A stretch of DNA of 64,000 bases from Cohnella rhizosphaerae. Lineage in GTDB: Bacteria; Bacillota; Bacilli; Paenibacillales; Paenibacillaceae. The DNA is taken from assembly GCF_029525575.1 (NCBI RefSeq), contig NZ_JAPDIA010000008.1:1-64000 (forward strand), in the 5' to 3' direction. The notes under the pieces are model-generated. The model searched no databases. It was not told where the DNA came from and saw nothing but the letters and a program-made list of their open reading frames with translations. How positions within the stretch are numbered: position 1 is the stretch's first letter; the number at the start of each line of letters is the position of its first letter. Made by a program: the position numbers and the translations under genes. Of this stretch, positions 23,874 through 32,792 are shown in pieces.

Positions 23874-24119
23874 TATAAATGTCCTCAACATATCGGTTTG
23901 AACTCCGTGGCGGTTGGTTAATAATCCGTAGCGGAAAAGGCGATAGGTTGACCCGGCCAGTCGGTGCCGGAGGGTTCGAACAACAGGATATTCGGCAAGT
24001 TTTCGAGGGCTGCGCCGCAGCATAAGCGAAAGCTTTTTCGTGGTGCCCGAGCAGCGGATTTCTGCGTGCCGATTCTTCTAATTTATTACATATTTTCAAA
24101 CTTTCAGGAGGGTTTCGCC
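23874..24119 (+). other. Long nrdI leader region
   Basis: About 240 nt lie between the inferred transcription start and nrdI. Small hairpins can be drawn (GGCTGCG/CGCAGC near 24007; AGCGAAAGCT near 24026), but I recognise no known riboswitch. AGGAGGGTTTCGCC is the nrdI ribosome binding site. Confidence 0.5.
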
Positions 24120-24479
24120 ATGCTGATCGCATACGCATCGAAGACGGGGAACGTTCGGAGGTTCATTAACAAGCTGAATCTGCCGGCGGTGCCGATCGAC
24201 GGAACCGAGACGTTGGACGAGCCGTTCGTCCTCGTGACCTATACGACCGGATTCGGGCAGGTGCCGGACAACGTGGTCTCCTTCCTGGAGCGCAACGCAA
24301 GCAAGATGATCGGCGTATCGGCCAGCGGCAACCGCAATTGGGGCGACGGATTCGCGAAGAGCGCGGACACGATCTCCGAGCGGTACGGGGTGCCGGTGCT
24401 TTACAAGTTCGAACTGTCGGGCACGCAGCGCGACGTCGACAATTTCAAGCGGGAGGTGAGCGCAGTTGCGGCATATTGA
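24120..24479 (+). CDS. nrdI: Class Ib ribonucleotide reductase flavodoxin NrdI
   Basis: 119 residues. It begins MLIAYASKTGNVRRFI, the FMN phosphate-binding loop, and contains VLVTYTTGFGQVPDNVV and GVSASGNRNWGDGFAKSAD, all typical of NrdI. The reduced flavodoxin provides the oxidant for assembling the Mn2-tyrosyl radical of NrdF. The ATG follows AGGAGGG. The 3' end overlaps the nrdE start by 14 bp. Confidence 0.95.
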   Translation: MLIAYASKTGNVRRFINKLNLPAVPIDGTETLDEPFVLVTYTTGFGQVPDNVVSFLERNASKMIGVSASGNRNWGDGFAKSADTISERYGVPVLYKFELSGTQRDVDNFKREVSAVAAY

Positions 24480-26550
24480 ATTGAACAACCTGCTCATGCA
24501 GCGCGACGCTGACGGATTTTTTCAACTGGACAAGGATCTTGAGGCCGTCGAGGCGTTCATGGAAGAAGTGAAGCAGCGCAGCCTGTCGTTCACCGGGCAT
24601 CTGTCCAAGGTTAAGTATATGATCGAGAACGACTATTACGAGGACGTATTCGCGAAATACAAGGAGCATGAAGTCGAAGAGGTGTACCGGGTCGCGCACG
24701 GCTACGACTTTAAGTTCCCTTCCTATATGGCGGCTTCGAAGTTCTATACCGATTACGCGGTGAAGAGCAACGACCGCAGCATCTATCTGGAGCACTACCC
24801 GGACCGCGTCGCGATCGTGGCGCTGCATCTGGGGCGCGGAGACGTCAATGCGGCGCACCTGCTGGCGCAGGCGATGATGGAACAGCGCGTGCAGCCCGCG
24901 ACGCCGACCTTCCTGAACGCGGGCAAGAGCCGCCGCGGCGAGATGGTATCCTGCTTCCTGCTGGAGATGGACGACGCGCTCAATTCGATCAACCATGTGC
25001 TCGGGACCTGCATGCAGCTGTCCAAGATCGGCGGCGGCGTCGCCGTCAACCTGTCCAAGCTGCGCGGCCGCGGCGAGAGCATCAAAGGCGTCGAGGGCGC
25101 CGCAAAGGGCATCATGCCGGTGCTCAAGCTGATGGAGGACGCGTTCTCCTACGCCGACCAGATGGGGCAGCGCAAAGGCTCAGGCGCCGGCTACTACAAC
25201 ATTTTCGGCTGGGACGTCATGGAGTTCCTCGACAGCAAGAAGATCAACGCGGACGAAAAGACGCGCCTTAAGACGCTGTCGATCGGCCTGATCGTTCCAT
25301 CGAAGTTCTACAAGCTGGCCGAGGAGAACAAGCCGCTGCACGTATTCGCGCCTTTTACGGTGTTCAAGGCATACGGCACGCATCTTGACGACATGGACCT
25401 CGACGAGATGTACGACACGCTGCTTGCCGACGACCGCGTTAAGAAGAAGGCGATCATGACCGCCCGCGACATGCTCGTCAAGATCGCGACGACGCAGCTC
25501 GAATCCGGCTACCCGTACATCATGAACCGCTCCAACGCGAACAAAAACCACGCGCTGAAGGATATCGGTTCGATCAAGATGTCCAACCTGTGCACGGAGA
25601 TCTTCCAGCTGCAGGAGACGAGCGAGATCGGCGACTACGGCCGTCCCGACGTCATCCGCCGCGACATCAGCTGCAACCTGGCTTCGCTGAACATCGCGAA
25701 CGTCATGGAGCACAAGAAAATCAAGGAATCGGTTCACGAGGGCGTCATGGCCCTGACCGCCGTGAGCGACATGACGACCGTCGCCAACGCGCCGGGCGTC
25801 GCCAAGGCGAACCGCGAGCTGCATTCGATCGGCCTCGGCGCGATGAACCTGCACGGCTATCTCGCGAAAAACAAGATCGCTTACGAGAGCGAAGAAGCGA
25901 AGGATTTCGCCCGCACGTTTTTCATGAGCATCAACTTCCATTCGATCGAAAAGAGCATGGATATCGCAAGAAAATCGGGCATCGCGTTCGACGGCTTCGA
26001 GAAGTCCGAGTATGCCAAAGGCACGTACTTCGACCGTTACCTGGATACCGACTATACGCCGCGCACGGATAAGGTCAAGGAATTGTTCGACGGCATCGCG
26101 ATCCCGACGCAGCAGGATTGGGCGCGGCTGAAGGCCGACGTCATGCAGCACGGTCTGTACCACGCGTACCGTCTCGCGATCGCGCCGACGCAGAGCATCT
26201 CGTACGTTCAGAACGCGACCTCGAGCGTCATGCCGATCGTCGAGCAGATCGAGACGCGCACATACGCGAATTCGACGACGTATTATCCGATGCCGTTCAT
26301 GCGTCAGGACAACTTCTTCTATTACAAGTCGGCCTATCAGATGGACCAGTTCAAGGTGCTCGACCTGATCGCCGAGATTCAGGCGCACGTGGACCAAGGC
26401 ATCTCCACCGTACTTCACGTCAACAGCAACGTGACGACGCGCGAGCTGGCCCGCTACTACATTTACGCAGACAAGCTGGGATTGAAGTCCCTCTACTATA
26501 CGCGGACGAACCGTCTGTCCGTCGAAGAATGCATCGCCTGCGCCGTCTAA
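24466..26550 (+). CDS. nrdE: Class Ib ribonucleoside-diphosphate reductase alpha subunit
   Basis: 694 residues. It reduces ribonucleoside diphosphates to deoxy forms. Active-site elements are visible: the first redox Cys in GEMVSCFLLEMDDALNSI, the second region in SIKMSNLCTEIFQ and CNLASLNIANVM, the radical-transfer tyrosines near the end, and the C-terminal redox pair ECIACAV. The length and missing N-terminal ATP cone fit NrdE rather than NrdA. I accept the TTG start at 24466 because GGGAGGTG lies seven bases upstream inside nrdI. No nrdH follows, so its glutaredoxin-like partner is elsewhere. Confidence 0.96.
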   Translation: MRHIELNNLLMQRDADGFFQLDKDLEAVEAFMEEVKQRSLSFTGHLSKVKYMIENDYYEDVFAKYKEHEVEEVYRVAHGYDFKFPSYMAASKFYTDYAVKSNDRSIYLEHYPDRVAIVALHLGRGDVNAAHLLAQAMMEQRVQPATPTFLNAGKSRRGEMVSCFLLEMDDALNSINHVLGTCMQLSKIGGGVAVNLSKLRGRGESIKGVEGAAKGIMPVLKLMEDAFSYADQMGQRKGSGAGYYNIFGWDVMEFLDSKKINADEKTRLKTLSIGLIVPSKFYKLAEENKPLHVFAPFTVFKAYGTHLDDMDLDEMYDTLLADDRVKKKAIMTARDMLVKIATTQLESGYPYIMNRSNANKNHALKDIGSIKMSNLCTEIFQLQETSEIGDYGRPDVIRRDISCNLASLNIANVMEHKKIKESVHEGVMALTAVSDMTTVANAPGVAKANRELHSIGLGAMNLHGYLAKNKIAYESEEAKDFARTFFMSINFHSIEKSMDIARKSGIAFDGFEKSEYAKGTYFDRYLDTDYTPRTDKVKELFDGIAIPTQQDWARLKADVMQHGLYHAYRLAIAPTQSISYVQNATSSVMPIVEQIETRTYANSTTYYPMPFMRQDNFFYYKSAYQMDQFKVLDLIAEIQAHVDQGISTVLHVNSNVTTRELARYYIYADKLGLKSLYYTRTNRLSVEECIACAV

Positions 26551-26583
26551 GACGGACAGGCGAACGTGAAGGAGATTAGAGCT

Positions 26584-27544
26584 ATGGCAACGCACAAGGC
26601 GGTCAACTGGAACCGTCCCGACGACGACTTCTCCGCGATGTTCTGGAACCAGAACATCATGCAATTCTGGACGGACGAGGAGATCCCGCTGTCCGACGAC
26701 AAAATGTCGTGGATGGAATTGAACGACGACGAGCGCGAGCTGTACAAAAAGGTGCTGGGCGGGCTCACGCTGCTCGACACCGTGCAGGGCGGCGTCGGCA
26801 TGCCGAAGATTCTGGAGCATGTCGAAGGGCTGCAGCGCAAAGCCGTGCTCGGCTTCATGGCGATGATGGAGCAGATTCACGCGAAGTCCTACTCCAGCAT
26901 CTTCACGACGCTGGCCACGACCGAAGAGATCGACCAGGTGTTCGCTTGGGTCGAACGCAACCCGCATCTGCAGACGAAGGCGGAGACGATCGCCCAATAT
27001 TACAACAACATCAACACGCCGAAGGATTTGTACCTCGCGATGGGCGCCTCGGTGCTGCTCGAGAGCTACTTGTTCTACAGCGGCTTCTTTTACCCGCTTT
27101 ATTTGGCCGGACAAGGCAAGATGACGAGCAGCGGTGAGATCATCGACCTGATCCTGCGCGACGAGAGCATCCACGGCGTCTATGTCGGTCTGCTGGCGCA
27201 AGAGATCTACGCGAAGCTGGATGAGGACGAGCAGACGGCCGCCTACGAGACGCTGAAGGGACTGCTCCGTTATTTGCACGACAACGAGGAGCGGTACACC
27301 GAGAGCCTGTACGGCACGCTCGGTCTAACGGGCGAAGTCAAAGCTTTCCTCCGTTACAACGCGAATAAGGCGATGATGAACATGGGCCTCGAGCCGTTGT
27401 TCGAAGACGAGGACATCAATCCGATCGTCCAGAACGGCCTCAGCACGCGGACCAAGCAGCACGACTTTTTCTCCAAAAAAGGGCAACGGCTACGTTCGCA
27501 CGACGAACGTGCAACAGCTCCGCGACGAAGACTTCGTATTCTAA
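26584..27544 (+). CDS. nrdF: Class Ib ribonucleotide reductase beta subunit (frame broken at the end)
   Basis: About 319 residues. It carries the metal-radical cofactor; ligand segments include LTLLDTVQGG, EQIHAKSYSSIF, the ESYLFYSGFFYPLYL helix and LRDESIHGVYVG. GAAGGAGATTAGAGCT precedes the ATG, 33 bp after nrdE. One extra base in A6G3 (27475-27483) spoils the last codons; corrected, the protein ends SKKGNGYVRTTNVQQLRDED-FVF, the expected NrdF tail that docks to NrdE. As dNTP synthesis is essential and no other copy is seen here, an error in the sequence is more likely than a dead gene. Confidence 0.93.
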
Positions 27545-27570
27545 ATCGTTTTTCTTTTCGCGCATCGCCC

Positions 27571-27599
27571 CGCAGCCGATTAACGGTTGCGTTTTTTTT
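27571..27599 (+). terminator. Terminator of the nrdIEF operon
   Basis: CGCAGCCG (27571-27578) pairs with CGGTTGCG (27584-27591), followed by T8. Confidence 0.85.
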
Positions 27600-27748
27600 A
27601 TGCGCTTGCGCAGCAGGACTTTTCTCCAAAGTCCAGTTTGTTCCAAGACCAAAGTCTGTCCCGCAAACCGCACCTGCGCCAGATTTCGGCGCGTCGGCGC
27701 TTTGATAAGCTAAAGCCATAGAGAATCAATGGCGGGGAGCGGGCGAAA

Positions 27749-28520
27749 ATGATCGAGGGCATGCGCGAGAGACATCGGGAGAAGAGCCTCTATATTTTGT
27801 TGACCGATACGGGGACGATGTTCACCACGATGATCAAACGGTTCACGGCTGCGCCTTACAATCATGCTTCGCTCGTTTTCGGCGCGGATCTAAGCGAAAT
27901 ATACAGCTTCGGAAGAAAGAAACCGACCAATCCTTTTGCGGGAGGATTCGTCGAGGAGGACGTCTATGCGGGCACGTTCAGGCATTTCCCGAACACGCGG
28001 TGCGCGCTGCTGCGACTGCGCGTGTCGGAACCCGCGTTCGAGCGCGTTCGCCGCGTCGTGGACGCGTTCAAACGCCAACCGGAACGGTACAGCTACAATC
28101 TGATCGGACTGTTGGGGGTGCTGCTTGACCGGGAGATGGGCGCGGACGATGCGTATTTTTGTTCGGAATTCGTCGCGGAAGCGCTGCGTCAAGCGGGGGG
28201 TTCGCCTCTGGGAGCGGCCCTCGGCGCTCGTATCGCCCGATCATTTCAGAACGCACGGCGCTTTGGAGACCGTGTACGAAGGACGTCTGTACGAATACCC
28301 GCTGCTCGACCGCGAACGGCTTGGCGGCATCGGAGAGTCGGCCGGGCGACCGTCGAGCGCGCCGTCTCTGCCGGGGGAGGCCGGACGTCTTCTCCGCAGC
28401 GGCGAATCCATCGCTCCGTTCGCCGGATCTCGCAGGATGCCGAAGCGAAGAAGGATTGCCGAACTCGCGGACGGCGCCGCCGAATGGGTTTCGTCGAAGT
28501 TCGCTTCCGTGCGCTTGTAG
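27749..28520 (+). CDS. YiiX/YebB-like permuted NlpC/P60 (papain-like) hydrolase (frame broken once)
   Basis: About 257 residues after correction. The segment YILLTDTGTMFTTMIKRFTA followed by PYNHASLVFG, with a candidate His, and the later YFCSEFVAEALRQAG, with a candidate Cys, are the permuted catalytic order of YiiX-type papain-like enzymes. The G6 run 28195-28200 should be G5; the frame then continues RLWERPSALVSPDHFRTHGA to the TAG at 28518-28520. The C-terminal about 60 residues are Arg/Ser/Gly-rich and poorly structured. Substrate (peptide, peptidoglycan or lipid) is unknown. Confidence 0.75.
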
Positions 28521-28540
28521 CCGTTAAGAAGACGCGTTTG

Positions 28541-28577
28541 GACCGCCTCCGTTGCGATCCGAAGGCGCCTTTTTTTT
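28541..28577 (+). terminator. Probable terminator
   Basis: CGCCT (28544-28548) and AGGCG (28563-28567) can pair with additional CCG/CGG contacts, and T8 follows. The stem is short, so confidence is moderate. Confidence 0.55.
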
Positions 28578-28628
28578 ACTTATCAGAAAGTATAAAATTC
28601 GGTGTTGAATGCTGCCCGCCGGGGGGCG

Positions 28629-28813
28629 ATAAGTGTTGAAAAGCATTTAATCGGCGCGCTGATCGGGGCTGGGGAGGAAATAAGTGTTCAACCGCATTTA
28701 ATTGGTCCAAGACCGGGGCAAAACGCGCGAAAGTGGGAATTTAATTGCGCTTCAACACTTATTTGGGCCAATAACGTCGTGACCAAAGGAAATAAATGCG
28801 TTTCAACGTTTCA
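28629..28813. repeat. Four-copy convergent repeat cluster (51-bp phase)
   Basis: A core close to ATAAGTGTTGAAGCGCATTT followed by AAT lies at 28629-28652 and 28680-28703 forward, and inverted at about 28739-28762 and 28790-28813. Same-direction copies are 51 bp apart; both inner spacers are 27 nt and the centre is 35 nt. The geometry matches the clusters at 4912 and 45412 although the core sequence differs. I see no credible gene in 28521-29411; 28830-29340 holds nothing else that I can name apart from a Shine-Dalgarno-like AAAGGAGG near 29083 without a plausible start. Confidence 0.75.
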
Positions 28814-29346
28814 ACAGCTATTGGATATAGGCCGCGAGCGCGAGAACGTCAAGCCGGCAAGTTCGCAGTCCTGGCGTTGTTCAAGAGTAAATATGACGGC
28901 ATATGGGCGCCACTCGCATCTTCGCGTCTTGTTTGTCGTTTCCCGGCATCGGACAATCAGTTGGAAATCGAAACGAAAAGTCGGATTTGTAGCTAGAGCT
29001 TGCAATCGCTTTCTTTTTATAATGAAGGCACGGTTGAACCGGGTTTCCATGACATTCGTCGTCGGCGTGCAGCGCGAGATGTCAAAGGAGGAGCAGCTAT
29101 CTGGAGGTGAAAGCCGCTGACCTGTCGCCGGAGGAAGACTTGTCTTTTGAGACGATTTAGTCAGCTAAATGTACGATTATCTAACATCATTCAGGGTGAG
29201 GTAGCCGCCATACCGTCATTGAAAGAGGTAGGCGTGCGGGATGGTATCCGGCTGTTCGGGCCGATGCCGTCATTCGGGCTGGCGGAGATCGCGCCCCGCG
29301 GTTGCAAAAAGTCGTAAAAGGAATACAAAAGTAATTTACCTCGCTT

Positions 29347-29374
29347 TTGAACGTTGCCCAAAACCGCTTAAATA
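29347..29374 (+). promoter_or_regulatory. Probable promoter of the sugar ABC importer operon
   Basis: TTGAAC (29347-29352), 16 nt, TAAATA (29369-29374). A small inverted repeat GTAAG-GTAAT-CTTAC follows it in the 5' leader, just before the GAGGGGGGA ribosome binding site. Confidence 0.5.
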
Positions 29375-29411
29375 TGAAGTGTAAGGTAATCTTACTTGAG
29401 GGGGGACTCCT

Positions 29412-30890
29412 ATGAAACGGTTTAAGAAAAGTTTTTCGCTCGCGCTCATCGCGAGCATGATGCTGGTCGCGGCTGGCTGCGGCGGCAACAACAATGGCGG
29501 CAACGCCTCCGGATCGCCGTCCGCCTCCGCGCCGTCGGCGCCAGCGGCCTCCGGCTCGGCCGGCGCTTCGCCTTCGGCCGAAGCGCCGTCATCCGAAGAG
29601 CCGGTCAGCCTGAAGTTTTACACGATCTCGCCTTCGGACAAAGATGTATTCGACGCCGCTTATCCCGAATGGAGCAAAGCGCATCCGAACATCTCGGTCG
29701 AGATGGTCGTCCTCTCCGGCGACGATTCGCTGGACAAGATCCGCGTGGCGATCGCGGGCGGGGAGAAGATCGACCTGGCTTACATGGAGCGCGATTCGTT
29801 CCGCGACAAGGCGCCGAAGCTGTATTACAAGCTGAACGATCTGCTCACGAAGGACGGCGTAGAATACCTGAAGGAGTTCGGGGAATACGGGCGCGCCACG
29901 ATGGTCGGCAGCGACGTCTACGGCATCGCCAACATCGCGGTACCGAGCGCGGTCTGGCTCAACCAGGACATTTTGCAGGCGGCGAACGTCCCCGTGCCGG
30001 ACGATAGCACATGGACGTTCAAGGACTACTTCGACTTGCTCAAGAAGCTGACGATCAAAGGCGCTGACGGCAAGACGACCACTTACGGCGGCATTCACTG
30101 GCAGCGCGCGCCGATGGTCGCGACGGGCATTTTCGACATCGCCACTTACGGCGGCTGGGACATCGTGAAGGAGGACGGTACGCCGAACGCGAACGATCCG
30201 GTGCTGAAGCAGGCGGCCGATTATTTCTATCAGGCGATGTTCGTCGACAAGACGATTCCGACCGAAGCCGACGTCAAGGCGAACAAGGTGATCGCCCTGT
30301 ACGACATGCTCAAGGGCAAGTTCGCGACGATGATGGGCGCCTCCAGCAGCGCGCTTCAGATGGACACGTTCAAGCTGCAAGGCAACTTGACGGAGGAGAC
30401 GGACGCCAAGGACCCGTTCGTCATTCTGAAAATGCCGCGTTGGGACGCGAGCGCTCCGGCCGGACAAGCGACGAACATCGTCGTCAGCTACGCCGTGACG
30501 AAAAATTCCGAGCATCCCGAGCAGGCCTATCAGTTCCTGAAATGGTACAGCACCAAGGGCGCCGAGCTGTCGGCGAAGGCGGTTCACCGGGTACCGACCT
30601 GGACGAACGCCGATCAGAACGTGCTGATCGACGGCTGGCGTTATTACAAGGACAAGGACGGCAACATCGTGCAGGGCAAAGACCGGTCCGCGCTCTACAA
30701 GCAGGTGCTCGATCCGTCGATCGTGCCGATTTTCCCGAAATACCGCGATCAATACGCATACTCCTCCATGATGCTCGACGAGCTGAACAATCAGCTGTCG
30801 CTCATGCTGGCCGGCGAGAAAAGCGTGGACGACGCTTTGGCCGACGCGCAAAAGGCTGCGGAGAAAATTTACGCCAAAGAGAAGAAATAA
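29412..30890 (+). CDS. Extracellular sugar-binding lipoprotein (ABC importer)
   Basis: 492 residues. The signal peptide MKRFKKSFSLALIASMMLVA ends in the lipobox AAGC, so it is a membrane-anchored lipoprotein, followed by a low-complexity Ser/Ala/Pro linker (residues 25-58). The mature part is a family-1 type solute-binding protein (WSKAHPNISVEMVVLSGDD, PVPDDSTWTFKDYFDLLKKL, KNSEHPEQAYQFLKWYSTKG). It delivers an oligosaccharide to the two permeases encoded downstream. No ATPase is encoded here; in this group a shared MsmK/MsmX-type ATPase usually serves. Confidence 0.93.
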   Translation: MKRFKKSFSLALIASMMLVAAGCGGNNNGGNASGSPSASAPSAPAASGSAGASPSAEAPSSEEPVSLKFYTISPSDKDVFDAAYPEWSKAHPNISVEMVVLSGDDSLDKIRVAIAGGEKIDLAYMERDSFRDKAPKLYYKLNDLLTKDGVEYLKEFGEYGRATMVGSDVYGIANIAVPSAVWLNQDILQAANVPVPDDSTWTFKDYFDLLKKLTIKGADGKTTTYGGIHWQRAPMVATGIFDIATYGGWDIVKEDGTPNANDPVLKQAADYFYQAMFVDKTIPTEADVKANKVIALYDMLKGKFATMMGASSSALQMDTFKLQGNLTEETDAKDPFVILKMPRWDASAPAGQATNIVVSYAVTKNSEHPEQAYQFLKWYSTKGAELSAKAVHRVPTWTNADQNVLIDGWRYYKDKDGNIVQGKDRSALYKQVLDPSIVPIFPKYRDQYAYSSMMLDELNNQLSLMLAGEKSVDDALADAQKAAEKIYAKEKK

Positions 30891-30900
30891 TCGGAATCGG

Positions 30901-30940
30901 GAAGCAAGGCGAGGGGCGTGCGCGCCCCCCGCTTGCTTCC
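30901..30940 (+). other. Stem-loop between binding-protein and permease genes
   Basis: GAAGCAAG (30901-30908) pairs with CTTGCTTC (30932-30939) and GGGGCG (30913-30918) with CGCCCC (30923-30928). There is no T-run, so it looks like an mRNA 3'-stabilising or processing hairpin that keeps the binding protein more abundant than the permeases. Confidence 0.65.
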
Positions 30941-30956
30941 GAAGGAGAGGATCGCG

Positions 30957-31844
30957 CTGCGGCTTAAATATCGGACGAAAGAAACGATCGCAGGCTATTT
31001 GTTCATCCTGCCCAACATTGTCGGGTTCGGCGTCTTCACGCTTTTCTCCGTACTGTTCTCGCTCGTCATCAGCTTTACCGACTGGGACATGATGTCGTCC
31101 TGGCACGATCTCCGCTTCATCGGCTTCGCGAATTTCGCGGACGCCTTCCAGGACGACCGCTTTCTTGCTTCGCTGCGGAACAATCTGTTTTTCCTCGTCC
31201 TCGTGCCCGCCCAGCTGCTGCTAGCGCTCGTCTGCGCCGTCGTGCTGAACGAAAAATTCGTGGGACGCTACCTCGTGCGTTCCGTCGTTTATTTGCCCTA
31301 CATTACGAGCTTCGTGGCCGTTTCGCTCATCTGGTTCCAACTGCTTCAACCGTCGGACGGCGCGGTCAACGGACTGCTGCGCAGCATCGGCATCCACCAT
31401 CCGCCAGGCTGGTTCGGCAGCAGCGCTTGGGTCAAGCCTTCGATCTTCATGGTGCTGACGTGGCAGACGCTCGGGTACAAAATTTTGCTGTATATGGCGG
31501 GACTGCAAGGAATACCCGCGCATCTTTACGAAGCGGCCGAAGTGGACGGCGCATCCGGCTGGCACAAATTTTTCCGGATTACGGTGCCGATGCTCGCTCC
31601 CGTCACGTTTTTTATCCTGATCATTTCGATCATCGATACGTTTCTCATGTGGTCGAACATCCAGATTCTAACCGACGGCGGACCCGGAACCTCCAGTACC
31701 GTCATCGGCTTCTACATTTACAAGGTCGCGTTCGGCTATTCCAAGATGGGCTACGCCTCGGCCATGTCCTGGCTGCTGTTCGTCCTCATTTTGCTGATCA
31801 CTCTCGTTCAATGGAGAGGCCAGAAAAAATGGGTTAATCACTAG
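30957..31844 (+). CDS. Sugar ABC transporter permease (MalF/UgpA type)
   Basis: About 295 residues with six membrane helices. The start region ETIAGYLFILPNIVGFGVFT and the EAA loop EAAEVDGASGWHKFFRITVP are diagnostic. A GTG at 30918 lies inside the stem-loop and encodes a Pro/Arg-rich head, so I prefer the CTG at 30957 behind GAAGGAGAGG; no ATG is available. It forms the translocation pore with the next gene's product. Confidence 0.9.
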   Translation: MRLKYRTKETIAGYLFILPNIVGFGVFTLFSVLFSLVISFTDWDMMSSWHDLRFIGFANFADAFQDDRFLASLRNNLFFLVLVPAQLLLALVCAVVLNEKFVGRYLVRSVVYLPYITSFVAVSLIWFQLLQPSDGAVNGLLRSIGIHHPPGWFGSSAWVKPSIFMVLTWQTLGYKILLYMAGLQGIPAHLYEAAEVDGASGWHKFFRITVPMLAPVTFFILIISIIDTFLMWSNIQILTDGGPGTSSTVIGFYIYKVAFGYSKMGYASAMSWLLFVLILLITLVQWRGQKKWVNH

Positions 31845-31860
31845 TCACCGGAGGATAACG

Positions 31861-32689
31861 ATGGGAACGCTGCTCAAATACGCTTTCCGGTACGCGCTGG
31901 CCGCTTCGATGCTCATTCCCTTTCTATGGATGGTGTCCACTTCCTTCAAGACCGCGCAGAACGTGTTCGAATTCCCGATCCGATGGATCCCCGATCCGAT
32001 CGACCTGGACGGGTACCGGTACATCTGGTCCGGATCGAGCCTGGGCGTCAAGTTCGCCGTTTTTTTATTTCAACTCGTTTAAGGTCGCGCTGATCGTCAT
32101 CGTAGGCACCTACTTTTCCTGTTCGCTGGCCGCTTACGCTTATTCCAAAATCGCTTTTAAAGGCAGGGAATTGTTCTTCCTGATCAAGATCTCCACGATG
32201 ATGGTGCCTTTTCAGGTGACGATGATCCCTACGTTCATCCTATACCGGAATTTCGGCCTGCTCGACACGCACGCCGCGCTATGGCTGCCTTCGTTTCTCG
32301 GTTCGTCGTTCGGCGTATTTCTGCTCCGACAGTTCTACCGCGGCATCCCTGACGATCTGACCGAATCCGCGCGCATCGACGGAGCGGGGCATCTGCGAAT
32401 TTACTGGAGCATGATCCTGCCGCTGACGAAGCCCGCCATGGTGTCGCTGATCGTGCTTACCTTCATCGCGACGTGGAACAATTACGAGACGCCGCTCCTC
32501 TACTTAAGAAGCCCCGGGTTGTATACGATTCCGCTCGGCCTTAAGGTGATGGTCGACGACATCTACAACGTGAACTACCCTGGCATCATGGCGGGGGTCG
32601 TCTGCTCGCTGATCCCAATTCTCGTACTGTTCGCGGCCGCTCAGAAATACTTCGTGCAGGGAATCGCGTTCTCGGGAACGAAGGGGTAA
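31861..32689 (+). CDS. Sugar ABC transporter permease (MalG/UgpE type, frame broken once)
   Basis: About 275 residues after correction. It has six helices and the EAA-type loop ESARIDGAGHLRIYWSMILP. The T7 run 32060-32066 has one T too many; with six, the reading VKFAVFYFNSFKVALIVIV restores a conserved part of the family. The start lies 16 bp after the previous stop behind CCGGAGGATAACG. Partner of the permease at 30957. Confidence 0.9.
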
Positions 32690-32792
32690 CCGGACTTTCT
32701 TTTGAAAAAAGATCGACGAAATTCGACATTTTTCGTTATAGTAATAAGAAAAGAAAGTACGGCGAACCGCATTCTCATTCGTTCCGGCGGGG

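Noticed and set aside
23874-24119. Adenosylcobalamin or other known riboswitch in the nrd leader
   Set aside because: No B12-box or other known conserved core could be found; class Ib enzymes do not use cobalamin.
28602-29120. ORF of 172 aa after the YiiX-like gene
   Set aside because: It runs through the four-copy repeat cluster, has no ribosome binding site and no recognisable domain.
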